Positions 25,581 through 34,479 of a stretch of 64,000 nucleotides of DNA are shown here, in pieces (the stretch's first letter is position 1; the number at the start of each line of letters is the position of its first letter). Under the pieces are notes generated by a model. The model saw nothing but the letters and a program-made list of their open reading frames with translations. It was not told where the DNA came from and made no database searches. The stretch is from an uncultured Prevotella sp. (GTDB lineage Bacteria; Bacteroidota; Bacteroidia; Bacteroidales; Bacteroidaceae), in assembly GCF_946404925.1 (NCBI RefSeq), contig NZ_CAMJFM010000011.1:24480-88479 (forward strand). The letters are read 5' to 3'. The translations under genes and the position numbers were made by a program.

Positions 25581-26382
25581 TATACTCGCTAATCATGTCC
25601 AGCAGCATTATGGCAGCCTCTTCCATCTGAGCCGTCAACCGCTCAATCTTTGAGAGGATATAGCTATAGAACAGCTGCAGTATCAGGGCCACTACGATAC
25701 CGAAGATGGTGGTAATCAGCGCCACCTTCATACCCTGAGCCACTACGGTAGGACCGATGTCGCCAACAATCTGAATCTGATCGAACGCCATCACCATACC
25801 AATCACGGTGCCCAGGAATCCGAGCGATGGAGCCATCGCAATAAACAGCTTAATCCACGAGCAGCCCTTCTCCAGGTTGGCAGTCTGCAATCCACCAAAG
25901 TTAGTGATGCTACGCTCAATGGCATCCATGGGCTGTTTGATGTGCAGCAATCCTTGGTAGCATACCGATGCCACAGGTCCACGGGTGTTGCGACATAGTG
26001 TCTTGGCCCCCTCTACATCGTTGGCCTTCAGTTTCTGCTCTATATCGCCCATCAGCTGGTGGGTTTTAATCTCCGAGAGTGTCAGATAGATGATGCGTTC
26101 TATGCAGAAAGCCAGTCCCAGCACAAGTGCTAGGGCCACAAGCGACATAAATGCCACATTACCATCCACAAACTTGGTCTTCAGCTGTTTGTGCAGTCCA
26201 CCTTCAGCCTCATCGCCGGCAAGTTCGTCGATATCATCAGCCATCACAGCCATCGAGTCAACATCAGCCGTGATAGCCGTTGTGTCGGTGATTGCTACAG
26301 AATCAACCTTGTTCTGAGCAATACTGGTTTGCGAAACACTCAGCAAACCTATCAGTGCGAAAAGAAAAATCAGTCGTTTCAT
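25561..26382 (-). CDS. exbB: MotA/TolQ/ExbB proton channel protein
   Basis: The 273-residue protein has a cleavable signal peptide (to about residue 22), an acidic extracytoplasmic stretch (residues 25-70), then the ExbB/TolQ core with three membrane segments; 'AMAPSLGFLGTVIGMVMAFD' is the conserved pore helix. It forms the pentameric proton channel that drives ExbD and TonB. The extra N-terminal region is common in Bacteroidota ExbB. Its last six residues and stop codon come from a junction repeat. Confidence 0.93.
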   Translation of the reverse strand: MKRLIFLFALIGLLSVSQTSIAQNKVDSVAITDTTAITADVDSMAVMADDIDELAGDEAEGGLHKQLKTKFVDGNVAFMSLVALALVLGLAFCIERIIYLTLSEIKTHQLMGDIEQKLKANDVEGAKTLCRNTRGPVASVCYQGLLHIKQPMDAIERSITNFGGLQTANLEKGCSWIKLFIAMAPSLGFLGTVIGMVMAFDQIQIVGDIGPTVVAQGMKVALITTIFGIVVALILQLFYSYILSKIERLTAQMEEAAIMLLDMISEYKVNSEK

Positions 26383-26398
26383 ATCATAAAATTCCTAG

Positions 26399-26486
26399 CG
26401 GAGAGAGGGGGATTCGAACCCCCGAATCGCTTTTGACGATTACACGCTTTCCAGGCGTGCCTCTTCAGCCACTCGAGCACCTCTCC
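26399..26486 (-). tRNA. tRNA-Ser (anticodon GGA)
   Basis: The minus strand folds into a class II cloverleaf of 88 nt: acceptor GGAGAGG with TCTCTCC, anticodon arm CACGC-CTGGAAA-GCGTG with anticodon GGA, a long variable arm (stem ATCG-TCAAAAG-CGAT) and T arm GGGGG-TTCGAAT-CCCCC. The discriminator is G and CCA is not encoded. It lies between tatD and exbB and has its own promoter. Confidence 0.97.
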
Positions 26487-26500
26487 TAATTAAGTGGATG

Positions 26501-26529
26501 CAAAGTTAGCGTTAATAATTGATAATCAA
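26501..26529 (-). promoter_or_regulatory. Promoter of tRNA-Ser
   Basis: On the minus strand TTG (26529-26527) and TAACTTTG (26508-26501) are 18 bases apart, and the tRNA 5' end lies 15 bases beyond the -7 box. Confidence 0.65.
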
Positions 26530-26550
26530 TAATTGCCAATTGATAATTTA
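26509..26550 (-). repeat. CAATTAT-type repeat downstream of tatD
   Basis: Degenerate ATTGATAAT units on both strands fill the space between the tatD stop and the tRNA promoter, whose -33 box lies within the repeat. Confidence 0.55.
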
Positions 26551-26557
26551 ATATTCT

Positions 26558-27334
26558 TTAAATGATTATTCCGAGCACTCGTGCCACATTCTCATTGGTC
26601 TTCTGCGCCACCTCTTCTTCGCTCACACCATAGGCCTCAGCAAGTCGCTTCAACACGTATGCCACAAAGGCTGGTTCATTCCTTTCGCCACGCTTAGGCA
26701 CTGGTGCCATATAGGGGGCATCGGTCTCCAGCACAATGCGATCCAGAGGTACTACTGCTGGCAGAACTTCGGGCAGATGCGACTTCTTGAAAGTAGACAC
26801 ACCGCCTATGCCCAACACAAACTTGTCGAACTGCAACAGCTCTGCGGCCTCTTGCTCATTGCCGGTAAAGCAATGAAACACGCCACCGGGCAAGTCCTTC
26901 TGATACTTCTTGATGATGGCCACCATCTCGTTCTGAGCCTTACGGCAATGAATCATCAGCGGCAGCTGATACTCTACGGCCCAACGCACCTGCTCCTCAA
27001 ATGCCTCCAGTTGCTCCTTCTCGAACTCCCTACTCCAGTAATAATCCAGCCCTATTTCGCCAATGGCGATGGCCTTAGAGGTGAGAGATATCTTTATGCG
27101 CTCTAAAACCTCACGCCAGTCAGCCTTTACATCCTCGGGATGCAGGCCTAACATTGGGTAGCAGTAACCGGGATAGCGGCTGCATACAGCCTTGATGGAT
27201 TCTATCGAATCCAGATTGATGCCTGGCACACCAATAGCAGCAACCCCAGCCTCGCGGGCTCGGGTTACTACGGCTTCGAGATCATCGCGGAACTCTTCGC
27301 CATCCAGATGACAATGTGTATCTATAAACTGCAT
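26558..27334 (-). CDS. tatD: TatD-family metal-dependent DNase
   Basis: The 258-residue protein has the TatD metal sites: FIDTHCHLD (residues 3-11), the Glu in IGEIGLDYYW, HCRK and the late 'VLETDAPYMAP'. These enzymes are 3'-5' exonucleases or AP endonucleases and may deacylate D-amino-acyl adducts. The start codon overlaps the polyprenyl synthase stop by one base. Confidence 0.95.
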   Translation of the reverse strand: MQFIDTHCHLDGEEFRDDLEAVVTRAREAGVAAIGVPGINLDSIESIKAVCSRYPGYCYPMLGLHPEDVKADWREVLERIKISLTSKAIAIGEIGLDYYWSREFEKEQLEAFEEQVRWAVEYQLPLMIHCRKAQNEMVAIIKKYQKDLPGGVFHCFTGNEQEAAELLQFDKFVLGIGGVSTFKKSHLPEVLPAVVPLDRIVLETDAPYMAPVPKRGERNEPAFVAYVLKRLAEAYGVSEEEVAQKTNENVARVLGIII

Positions 27335-28308
27335 TAACTCTGTCGTTTCATCATCTCAGCAGCGTATGCCTTCAACTCGGCCTTACGCTCCTCGGGCAGA
27401 TTAATCTTGGCCAGATAAACCAGACTCTCCTGATAATACTCGTCCATCTTCTTCTGGCAGAGTTCGCGGATACCTATCTCGTTATACAACTCGGTAACGG
27501 TCTTCACCTTCTCGTTGCGGTCGAACTCCTTAGCCTCAATCCACTTCATCAGCTCCTCGCGCTGTGCTGCATTAGCACGGTTCACAGCGTTAATCAGCAT
27601 ATAGGTCTTCTTGTTCGATGTGATATCGCCACCAATGTTCTTACCAAATACAGCTGGGTCGCCATATACATCCAGCAGATCGTCCTGCAACTGGAATGCC
27701 AAACCCAGCTTTTCGCCGAACTTATACATATTCTCAACATCCTCGGCTGGTGCATCGGCCATAATAGCACCTACCTTGCAAGCACAAGCCAATAGCACAC
27801 TGGTCTTCAGACGGATCATCTCGATATACTCGTCCTCGGTCACATCGTTACGTGTCTCAAACTCCACGTCCAACTGCTGTCCCTCACCAATCTCAAGCGT
27901 AGTCTGTATAAACACCTTGAATATAGCAGGCAACTTAGCAGGATCACAATCCTCTACGCGCTCAAAGGCCTGGAGCAGCATAGTATCACCCGACAGGATG
28001 GCACGGTTGGCATCCCACTTCTTGTGCACCGTCTCATGACCTCTGCGCATATCGGCGTGGTCCATCAGGTCGTCGTGCAGCAGGGTGAAGTTGTGATAAG
28101 TCTCAAGTCCTATGGCCTGAGGCATAATACTCAGTGGATCATCCTTATAGAGGTTATACGACAACATCGTGAGCACAGGGCGCACACGCTTGCCTCCTAT
28201 CGAGAGTACGTACTTGATAGGGTCGTACAACGAGGCTGGCTGGCGATCGTAAACCAGATTGTCCAGTGCCTCATTCACTTTCTTGAGTAATTCTTCTGAT
28301 GTATACAT
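27334..28308 (-). CDS. Polyprenyl (all-trans) diphosphate synthase
   Basis: The 324-residue protein has both aspartate-rich motifs: DDLMDHADMRRG (first, near residue 79) and DDLLD (second, near 209). It extends farnesyl or similar diphosphates with isopentenyl diphosphate, most likely to make the menaquinone side chain. The gene is translationally coupled to tatD and follows the TonB-family gene closely. Confidence 0.93.
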   Translation of the reverse strand: MYTSEELLKKVNEALDNLVYDRQPASLYDPIKYVLSIGGKRVRPVLTMLSYNLYKDDPLSIMPQAIGLETYHNFTLLHDDLMDHADMRRGHETVHKKWDANRAILSGDTMLLQAFERVEDCDPAKLPAIFKVFIQTTLEIGEGQQLDVEFETRNDVTEDEYIEMIRLKTSVLLACACKVGAIMADAPAEDVENMYKFGEKLGLAFQLQDDLLDVYGDPAVFGKNIGGDITSNKKTYMLINAVNRANAAQREELMKWIEAKEFDRNEKVKTVTELYNEIGIRELCQKKMDEYYQESLVYLAKINLPEERKAELKAYAAEMMKRQS

Positions 28309-28314
28309 ATCATA

Positions 28315-29010
28315 TTATAAATTAAATACTACTGGTATGCTCACCATGGTTCTGCATGGTTTGGCATTCATCATGCCGGCCTTCCATTGGGGCATCATCT
28401 TCAGCACCCTCAGCACCTCCTGATCGCAGGCAGGCTCCAGCGGCTGCACCACTTGCAGATCGCTCAGCGATCCGTCTTTGTTCACAATGAACTGCGCCAC
28501 CACCTTGCCCTTAATCTTGCGTTGCTGGGCCGATGCGGGATACTTCAGGTTCTTTGTCAGCCACTTCATAAACTCGGCAGCTCCGCCGGGAAACTGGGGC
28601 AGATCCTCTACCACACGGAAGTCGATAGGCTCATCATACATATCCACCACCTGTGGTTTCTCTTCCTCTGCCTTCAGCGTAGGCTCCTCCTCTTCGGTCT
28701 CTTCCTGCAGGATGGGCTCTGGAGGTAACTCCACATCGTTATCTACCAGATGCAGTTGTTGCGATTCCTGTTTCTCCACCTTCTGCTCCTGAGGCATCAT
28801 CATCGGCACCTCATCCTTATCGCGCTTCAGGGGCGACAGCTCTACCTCGGCATCCAGACTTTCGTCATCGTCGAAGAACGACCATCCGCTTCCGCCGCTG
28901 TTCCACTCCAGCAGCACAAACAGCGAGGCCAGCACCACAATCAGTCCCAAAAGGAACCCTTGTGTGCGCTTTTGTTCCAAATCCGCCTCTTTACTCTTCT
29001 TGACTTCCAT
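28315..29010 (-). CDS. TonB-family energy transducer
   Basis: The ATG at 29010 gives 231 residues; an upstream extension of 52 codons would cross the promoter. One membrane helix (residues 19-34), a long Glu- and Pro-rich spacer (about 50-130, with PPEPILQEETEEEEPTLKAE) and the TonB C-terminal domain ('FPGGAAEFMKWLTKNLKYPA', 'KGKVVAQFIVNKDGSLSDLQ') are seen. It transmits force from ExbB-ExbD, encoded 2 kb downstream, to outer-membrane receptors. The spacer is acidic, unlike the Pro-Lys spacer of E. coli TonB. Confidence 0.92.
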   Translation of the reverse strand: MEVKKSKEADLEQKRTQGFLLGLIVVLASLFVLLEWNSGGSGWSFFDDDESLDAEVELSPLKRDKDEVPMMMPQEQKVEKQESQQLHLVDNDVELPPEPILQEETEEEEPTLKAEEEKPQVVDMYDEPIDFRVVEDLPQFPGGAAEFMKWLTKNLKYPASAQQRKIKGKVVAQFIVNKDGSLSDLQVVQPLEPACDQEVLRVLKMMPQWKAGMMNAKPCRTMVSIPVVFNL

Positions 29011-29032
29011 CTGTTTTATATAAAACCGAGTG

Positions 29033-29090
29033 CAAAGATAGTTATTTTTTCGGTAAAATAGGTATATATTAAGTTTTTTTGCTATCTTTG
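29033..29090. promoter_or_regulatory. Divergent promoters of the TonB-family and porQ genes
   Basis: TATCTTTG occurs on the minus strand at 29040-29033 (before the TonB-family gene) and on the plus strand at 29083-29090 (18 bases before the porQ ATG). Both are followed by GCA or GCG. Their upstream sides overlap in a T-rich stretch. Confidence 0.55.
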
Positions 29091-29107
29091 CGACCAAATT
29101 AGGAGAA

Positions 29108-30058
29108 ATGAACATTCGAAACGTCATAATAACCCTCATCACGGCCTGTGCGTCAACCACTATCAATGCTCAGGACAGCGAGACAGCCTACAATTTCCTG
29201 CGGCTGCCGGTTAGTGCGCATGTGGCTGCCGTTGGTGGCGACAACATCTCACTGGCCGAGGACGACGCTACGATGATATTCCACAATCCGGCCCTTATCA
29301 GCGGGGTGAGCGACAACAGCATCAACCTCAACTACATGACGTATATGGAGGGGGCTAAGAACGTCAGCGCATCGTTTGTCAAACTGGCTGGCGAGCGTTC
29401 CTCATGGGGCGTTTCAGCTCAGCTGATGGACTACGGCAGGATAAACCAGACCACCGCTTACAACGAGCATCTCGGCAAGTTCTCTGCCCGCGACATCGCC
29501 ATCGGCGGCACCTTTGCCTACGAGCTTACCGACAGGATCAGCGGCGGTATCACGGCCAAGTTCATCACTTCTACCATCGCCGATTACAACTCGCTGGCAG
29601 TGGGTGTGGATTTAGGATTAAACTACCTTGATATCGATCGTGGCTGGAGCCTCTCCACCGTGGCACGCAATCTGGGCGGACAAATCAAGGCTTACGAAGA
29701 CGATTTCGAGCGCATACCGTTCGATCTGCAGGTGGGCGTCAGCAAGCGCCTATTGAACTCGCCTCTGCGATTCCACGCCACACTCAGCCGACTGACTGAT
29801 TGGGACGAAGCTTTCGGGCACCATCTGGCCATCGGAGCCGATGTGCTATTGGGCGAGAATATATACTTGGCTGCCGGCTACAACTTCCGCAAGTCACAGC
29901 AGATGTCGGTTTCCGACAACGATGGTTCGTCAGCCCATGGGGCCGGACTATCACTTGGTGCAGGCTTGTCGCTTCAGCGATTCAAGCTCCATTTGGGCTG
30001 GGGCAAGTATCATGTCAGCACCTCATCACTACTGATTAATATATCATACGCATTATGA
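29108..30058 (+). CDS. porQ: Type IX secretion system protein PorQ
   Basis: The 316-residue outer-membrane protein has a signal peptide (to about residue 22) and the PorQ hallmark '[20 protein letters not shown]', then '[15 protein letters not shown]', within a PorV-like beta-barrel of the FadL type. PorQ, with PorU, PorV and PorZ, belongs to the attachment complex that processes and anchors T9SS cargo at the surface. The gene overlaps cmk by four bases, which is a conserved pairing in Bacteroidota. Confidence 0.88.
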   Translation: MNIRNVIITLITACASTTINAQDSETAYNFLRLPVSAHVAAVGGDNISLAEDDATMIFHNPALISGVSDNSINLNYMTYMEGAKNVSASFVKLAGERSSWGVSAQLMDYGRINQTTAYNEHLGKFSARDIAIGGTFAYELTDRISGGITAKFITSTIADYNSLAVGVDLGLNYLDIDRGWSLSTVARNLGGQIKAYEDDFERIPFDLQVGVSKRLLNSPLRFHATLSRLTDWDEAFGHHLAIGADVLLGENIYLAAGYNFRKSQQMSVSDNDGSSAHGAGLSLGAGLSLQRFKLHLGWGKYHVSTSSLLINISYAL

Positions 30059-30747
30059 AGAAGATAACTATTGCAATTGATGGCCACAGTTCGTGCGGTA
30101 AAAGCACCATGGCCAAGGACCTGGCCCGCGAGGTGGGCTATGTATATGTAGACACAGGCGCCATGTATCGCAGCGTAACACTCTATGCCCTGCGCCACAA
30201 CCTGTTCAACGAGGATGGCAGCGTTAAGACCGCCGACCTCCAGAAGGAGATGCCAAACATCCAGATTTCGTTCAAGTTCAATGCCGAGGCCGGTCGCCCC
30301 GACACCTATCTTAACGGCGAGTGCGTCGAAAAGGAGATCCGCTCGCTCGAGGTGAGCAGCCACGTTAGTCCTATTGCTGCCGTACCATTTGTGCGCACAG
30401 CTATGGTAGCCCAGCAACAGCAGATGGGTAAGGACAAGGGCGTGGTGATGGATGGCCGCGACATTGGTACCACCGTATTCCCCGATGCCGAACTGAAGAT
30501 ATTCGTCACCGCCTCTGCGCAGGTTCGTGCCCAGCGCCGATTCGATGAACTCAAGGCCAAAGGCATGCCAGCCGATTTCAACGACATCCTGAAGAACGTT
30601 GAAGAGCGCGATTATATCGACTCTCATCGCGAGGTGAGTCCGCTGCGCAAAGCCGACGATGCTATCGAGCTCGACAACAGCAATATGACGATTCCAGAAC
30701 AGAAAATATGGCTTTTAGAGCGTTTTAAGGAGCGTTCGGGACAATAA
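30055..30747 (+). CDS. cmk: (d)CMP kinase
   Basis: The 230-residue protein has the P-loop '[19 protein letters not shown]' (residues 5-23), '[12 protein letters not shown]' and '[20 protein letters not shown]', all diagnostic of cytidylate kinase. It phosphorylates CMP and dCMP. Confidence 0.98.
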   Translation: MKKITIAIDGHSSCGKSTMAKDLAREVGYVYVDTGAMYRSVTLYALRHNLFNEDGSVKTADLQKEMPNIQISFKFNAEAGRPDTYLNGECVEKEIRSLEVSSHVSPIAAVPFVRTAMVAQQQQMGKDKGVVMDGRDIGTTVFPDAELKIFVTASAQVRAQRRFDELKAKGMPADFNDILKNVEERDYIDSHREVSPLRKADDAIELDNSNMTIPEQKIWLLERFKERSGQ

Positions 30748-30785
30748 ATTGTTCATTTTTGGTATTTTTCTCGTCATTTTCTCGC

Positions 30786-30812
30786 TTGTTTTAGAAATTT
30801 TGGCTACCTTTG
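30786..30812 (+). promoter_or_regulatory. Promoter of the FadL-like porin gene
   Basis: TACCTTTG at 30805-30812 is preceded by TTG at 30786 with a 16-base spacer and followed by CAGCCGA, a sequence shared with three other promoters in the window. The start codon is 28 bases downstream. Confidence 0.55.
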
Positions 30813-30840
30813 CAGCCGAATTTAAAGAACATAGAAGAAA

Positions 30841-32247
30841 ATGACGAGAAAAGTATTTATTTCAGCCATTGTGGCCTTAGCCACATCAGCCTCAGTCCAT
30901 GCAGGTGGACTCATGACCAACACAAATTATCACATAGCTTTCGACCGAATGTTTGCTCGTGGTGCATCAACCGAGATTGACGCAGCCTACAGCAACCCCG
31001 CTGGTTTGGCATGGGGACATGAAGGTTGGCAGTTCTCTCTTAATTTCCAGAAACCTTGGCAGTACCGCGACATCGAGCTGACCACATCTGTAGGTAGTCA
31101 CACTTATGAAGGCAAAGCCTCAGCACCTATCGTTCCAGCTTTATTTGCTTCGTATAAGAAAGATCGCTGGGCCCTCTCAACCATGATTGGCATTGTGGGC
31201 AGCGGTGGCTTTGTTGAGTACAAAGAGGGTGTACCCATGTTCAACGCACTGCTGGGTGGCACAATAACCTCGCTGACACAGAGTCTGTCGGACGCTACCA
31301 GTGGATTCGCTCCTGTAGTAACACCCGACCAGTACGACGCTGAGATGAAGGGAAAGCAGTATATCTATGGTGGACAGTTGAATTTCACCTATAAAATTAT
31401 TGATTGCCTCTCGGCAGCTGTCGGAATCCGTGCCAACTACTACGATGGCTACTATCGTGGCCACGTAAAAGCAGCGCAGTCAACACTGGGCGAACTGGCA
31501 AATCTTTCGCTGGATGTAGACCAGAAGGGATGGGGTTTTACTCCTATTGTCAGCTTAGCATTCCATAAAGGTCCACTCACGCTGAGTGCTCGCTATGAGT
31601 TCCGCACAAAGATTGAGACCAAGAACGAGACAAACAGTCTGAACGCCAACTTAAACACCGCCACACTTGTTGAGGAGCCACTGGCGCAATTGGTTGCTGC
31701 AGGCGCTCTGCCAGCAGAGACAGCCATTGCAATGGCACAGAGCATCCGCACCAAGGTTGAGAGTTCGTTGGGTGGCTACATCCAACCTTATCAGGACGGC
31801 GTAAAGACACGCTACGATATGCCTGCCATGCTTAGCATAGCTGCTGGATATGAGTTTAACAAGAATCTGCGCGCAGCTTTGGAGTATCACTTCTTCGACG
31901 ACAAGAATGCCCAGATGGCAAACGACCGTCAGAAGGAGTTAACCCATGGTACTCACGAAATCCTGGCTGGTATCGAGTGGGACATCAACGACAAATTCAC
32001 AGTAAGCTGTGGTGGTCAGCGCACTGACTATGGTCTCTCTGATGGTTATCAGCAGAACACCTCGTTTGCTTGCGACAGCTACAGTGTAGGTTGCGGTGGT
32101 GCCTGGAACATCAGCGATAAGATGCGCCTGAACGTGAGCTACTTCTGCACACTGTACAGCGATTACGACAAACAAACCAGCTATGGTTTAGAAACATACA
32201 GCCGCACCAATCATGTGATTGGCGTAGGTTTGGATTACAAATTCTAA
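30841..32247 (+). CDS. FadL/OmpP1-like outer-membrane transport protein
   Basis: The 468-residue protein has a signal peptide (to 'VHAG', residue 23), the N-terminal hatch region typical of the FadL family ('DAAYSNPAGLAWGHEGWQFS') and alternating beta strands ending in 'VIGVGLDYKF', with the terminal aromatic residue required for barrel insertion. Family members let hydrophobic compounds such as fatty acids pass the outer membrane. Confidence 0.85.
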   Translation: MTRKVFISAIVALATSASVHAGGLMTNTNYHIAFDRMFARGASTEIDAAYSNPAGLAWGHEGWQFSLNFQKPWQYRDIELTTSVGSHTYEGKASAPIVPALFASYKKDRWALSTMIGIVGSGGFVEYKEGVPMFNALLGGTITSLTQSLSDATSGFAPVVTPDQYDAEMKGKQYIYGGQLNFTYKIIDCLSAAVGIRANYYDGYYRGHVKAAQSTLGELANLSLDVDQKGWGFTPIVSLAFHKGPLTLSARYEFRTKIETKNETNSLNANLNTATLVEEPLAQLVAAGALPAETAIAMAQSIRTKVESSLGGYIQPYQDGVKTRYDMPAMLSIAAGYEFNKNLRAALEYHFFDDKNAQMANDRQKELTHGTHEILAGIEWDINDKFTVSCGGQRTDYGLSDGYQQNTSFACDSYSVGCGGAWNISDKMRLNVSYFCTLYSDYDKQTSYGLETYSRTNHVIGVGLDYKF

Positions 32248-32255
32248 GTATCAAT

Positions 32256-32672
32256 TCAATCTCTTATTTCCCGAAGCGGGATCATCACAAAGTCTCGCTT
32301 CAGCATCAGGGGGTGGGGAATCTGCAAGTCAGGTTCATCCACCCTCAGATCGTCATATAGCAGTATGTCTATATCTATACAGCGATCGGCATAACCGCCA
32401 TCGGTGCTTTTCTTCAGGCGCCCCATCTCACGTTCTATCTTCTGCGTGGCGCGCAGCACCTGCCGGGGTGTCAGCATGGTCTCGCACATGACTGCAGCGT
32501 TCACAAAGGTATTTTCCGACTCAAACCCCCAAGGTTCGGTTTCAATAAATGATGAAACACGAAGAACCTTGCCTACTCTTTCGCCAATCAAGCGAATAGC
32601 GCAAGCAAGGTTCTCTCTCTTATCTCCAAGGTTAGACCCTAACCCCAAGTAAACATAATGTTCAATGCTCAA
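32256..32672 (-). CDS. folK: 2-amino-4-hydroxy-6-hydroxymethyldihydropteridine diphosphokinase
   Basis: The 138-residue protein has 'YVYLGLGSNLGDKRENL' (residues 6-22) and the signature RCIDIDILLYDD (residues 98-109). It transfers pyrophosphate from ATP to the pterin in folate synthesis. The only possible start is a TTG at 32672 inside a junction repeat (stop codon two codons upstream), so the first five residues (MSIEH) are repeat-encoded. It is the last gene of the ftsX-uppP-truB-queA operon. Confidence 0.95.
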   Translation of the reverse strand: MSIEHYVYLGLGSNLGDKRENLACAIRLIGERVGKVLRVSSFIETEPWGFESENTFVNAAVMCETMLTPRQVLRATQKIEREMGRLKKSTDGGYADRCIDIDILLYDDLRVDEPDLQIPHPLMLKRDFVMIPLREIRD

Positions 32673-32692
32673 TGTTCAATGCTCAATATTAA
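32658..32692 (-). repeat. ATTGAACATTGAGC tandem repeat at queA-folK junction
   Basis: Two to three copies of a 14-base unit TTGAGCATTGAACA on the minus strand run from the queA stop into the folK frame and provide its TTG start codon. Confidence 0.75.
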
Positions 32693-33753
32693 TCGTCCAG
32701 CATCAACAGTGCATCACCGTAGCAACCAAACTTATAATCCTCCTTCAGCGCACGCTGATAACCCTCGTACAGTAGGTCATACCCTACAAACGAAGCCTCG
32801 GTCATCATCATGGGCGACTCTGGGTGATAGAAGTTGCCGATCATTGCATTACACAGTCCGAACTCGTATGGTGGGAAGATGAACTTATTGGTCCATCCCT
32901 CAAACTCCTTCAGCATACCATCGGTACCTACAGCACTCTCGGTGGCACGAGCGGTGCTCACACCTACGCAGCACACGCGGCGGCCGGTGCTCTTAGCCTT
33001 GTTTACCACCTCACAAGCCTCGGCTTTAACAAACATCTGCTCACTGCCCATCTTGTGTTTGGTCAGGTCTTCAACCTCGATGGCATCAAAGTTTCCAAGA
33101 CCACAGTGCAGTGTGATAAAGGCAAAGTTAATACCCTTAATCTCCATACGCTTCATCAGCTCACGGCTGAAGTGCAGACCTGTTGAAGGCGCAGTAACAG
33201 CACCCTCGTTCTTAGCATATATGGTCTGGAAATTATCCATATCCTCTGGGGTAGCAGGGCGCTTGTCGATGATGTAGCGTGGCAGTGGTGCCTCGCCAAG
33301 ACCAAACAGCAACTCCTTGAACTCATCGTGCGGACAGTCGTAGAGGAAACGCAGTGTACGTCCGCGGCTGGTGGTATTGTCAATCACCTCGGCCACCATT
33401 GGTCCATCCTCCTCAAAGAAGAGTTTGTTTCCAATACGTATCTTACGTGCAGGCTCTACAAGCACGTCCCACAGGCGCTGGTCGGCATTAAGCTCGCGCA
33501 GCAGGAATACCTCAATCTTTGCATCTGTCTTCTCCTTGGTGCCATACAGTCTTGCTGGGAACACCTTAGTATCGTTAAAGATAAAGGCATCGTCCTCATC
33601 AAAGTAGTCCAGAATATTACGGAAGTCAAGTCCCGTTTCAATCTTCTGACTCTTACGATGTAACACCATCAGTTTGCACTCATCGCGATGATAAGGTGGC
33701 TCGAGCGCAATCTGCTCTTCTGGTAACTTAAACTTAAACTGTGATAACTTCAT
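32689..33753 (-). CDS. queA: S-adenosylmethionine:tRNA ribosyltransferase-isomerase
   Basis: The 354-residue protein matches QueA throughout: KLSQFKFKLPEEQIALEP at the start, 'FIFNDTKVFPARLYG' and 'APSTGLHFSRELM', plus 'FITLHCGLGNF'. It moves ribose from SAM to preQ1 in tRNA during queuosine synthesis. Confidence 0.97.
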   Translation of the reverse strand: MKLSQFKFKLPEEQIALEPPYHRDECKLMVLHRKSQKIETGLDFRNILDYFDEDDAFIFNDTKVFPARLYGTKEKTDAKIEVFLLRELNADQRLWDVLVEPARKIRIGNKLFFEEDGPMVAEVIDNTTSRGRTLRFLYDCPHDEFKELLFGLGEAPLPRYIIDKRPATPEDMDNFQTIYAKNEGAVTAPSTGLHFSRELMKRMEIKGINFAFITLHCGLGNFDAIEVEDLTKHKMGSEQMFVKAEACEVVNKAKSTGRRVCCVGVSTARATESAVGTDGMLKEFEGWTNKFIFPPYEFGLCNAMIGNFYHPESPMMMTEASFVGYDLLYEGYQRALKEDYKFGCYGDALLMLDD

Positions 33754-33755
33754 AT

Positions 33756-33795
33756 CTAAATTTTACGATTTTACTATTTCACTATTTGACAATTG
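33756..33795 (-). repeat. AAATAGTGAAATAG-type repeat at the end of truB
   Basis: CAAATAGTGAAATAGTAAAA on the minus strand encodes the last residues of TruB (SNSEIVKS, stop TAA) and continues to the queA start. The same unit recurs at 45213-45255 in a non-coding gap. Confidence 0.7.
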
Positions 33796-34479
33796 TTTTT
33801 CCAGCCAGATTGGAAAATCATCGAACGTCAGGCAGTCCTCTATGCGTACATCGCCCACACGGGTGCGGCATAGTTGCGTCAGGTGTGCGCCGCTGCCTAA
33901 GGCCTCGCCAATGTCGCGGGCCAGCGATCGGATGTAGGTACCCTTGCCACATGCCACACGTATCTGCAGCAGCATCTTCTCGGGGTCAAAGCTCATCAGC
34001 TCAATCTCGTCTATGCGTATGGGCTTGGGCTCCAGCTGGTGGTCGCTACCCTTGCGGGCCAGCTCGTAGGCACGGTCGCCACCCACCTTACAGGCCGAGA
34101 ACAACGGTGGGCGCTGCATAATGTCGCCCACAAATTTGGGCAGTGTCTGCTCTATCAGCTCGCGAGTAATGTGCTCGGTGGGGTACGTCTTATCCACCTC
34201 GTGCTCCAAGTCGTAGCTGGGCGTTGTGGCACCCAGTTGCAGCGTGGCGGTGTACTCCTTCGAGTGTTTCTGCAGCTCCTCAATCTGCTTGGTAGCCTTA
34301 CCCGTGCACAGCACCAGCACACCTGTTGCCAGGGGGTCTAGCGTTCCGGCATGCCCCATCTTCACACGCTTCACATGCAGACGCTTCGACAGCACATATC
34401 TGATGTGCGCCAACGCCCCAAAGCTCGACATGCGATAGGGTTTATTGATATATATGTATGCGCCTTCCTGGAAATTCAT
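33763..34479 (-). CDS. truB: tRNA pseudouridine-55 synthase
   Basis: The 238-residue protein has 'INKPYRMSSFGALAHI', then KMGHAGTLDPLATGVL with the catalytic Asp, and 'GKGTYIRSLARDIGEALG'. It converts U55 of tRNAs to pseudouridine. The last ten residues (QLSNSEIVKS) come from a junction repeat. The start overlaps uppP by one base. Confidence 0.97.
   Translation of the reverse strand: MNFQEGAYIYINKPYRMSSFGALAHIRYVLSKRLHVKRVKMGHAGTLDPLATGVLVLCTGKATKQIEELQKHSKEYTATLQLGATTPSYDLEHEVDKTYPTEHITRELIEQTLPKFVGDIMQRPPLFSACKVGGDRAYELARKGSDHQLEPKPIRIDEIELMSFDPEKMLLQIRVACGKGTYIRSLARDIGEALGSGAHLTQLCRTRVGDVRIEDCLTFDDFPIWLEKQLSNSEIVKS

Noticed and set aside
29010..29166. Longer N-terminus for the TonB-family protein
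   Set aside because: It would run through the promoter region and into the start of porQ on the other strand; the later ATG gives the normal membrane helix position.
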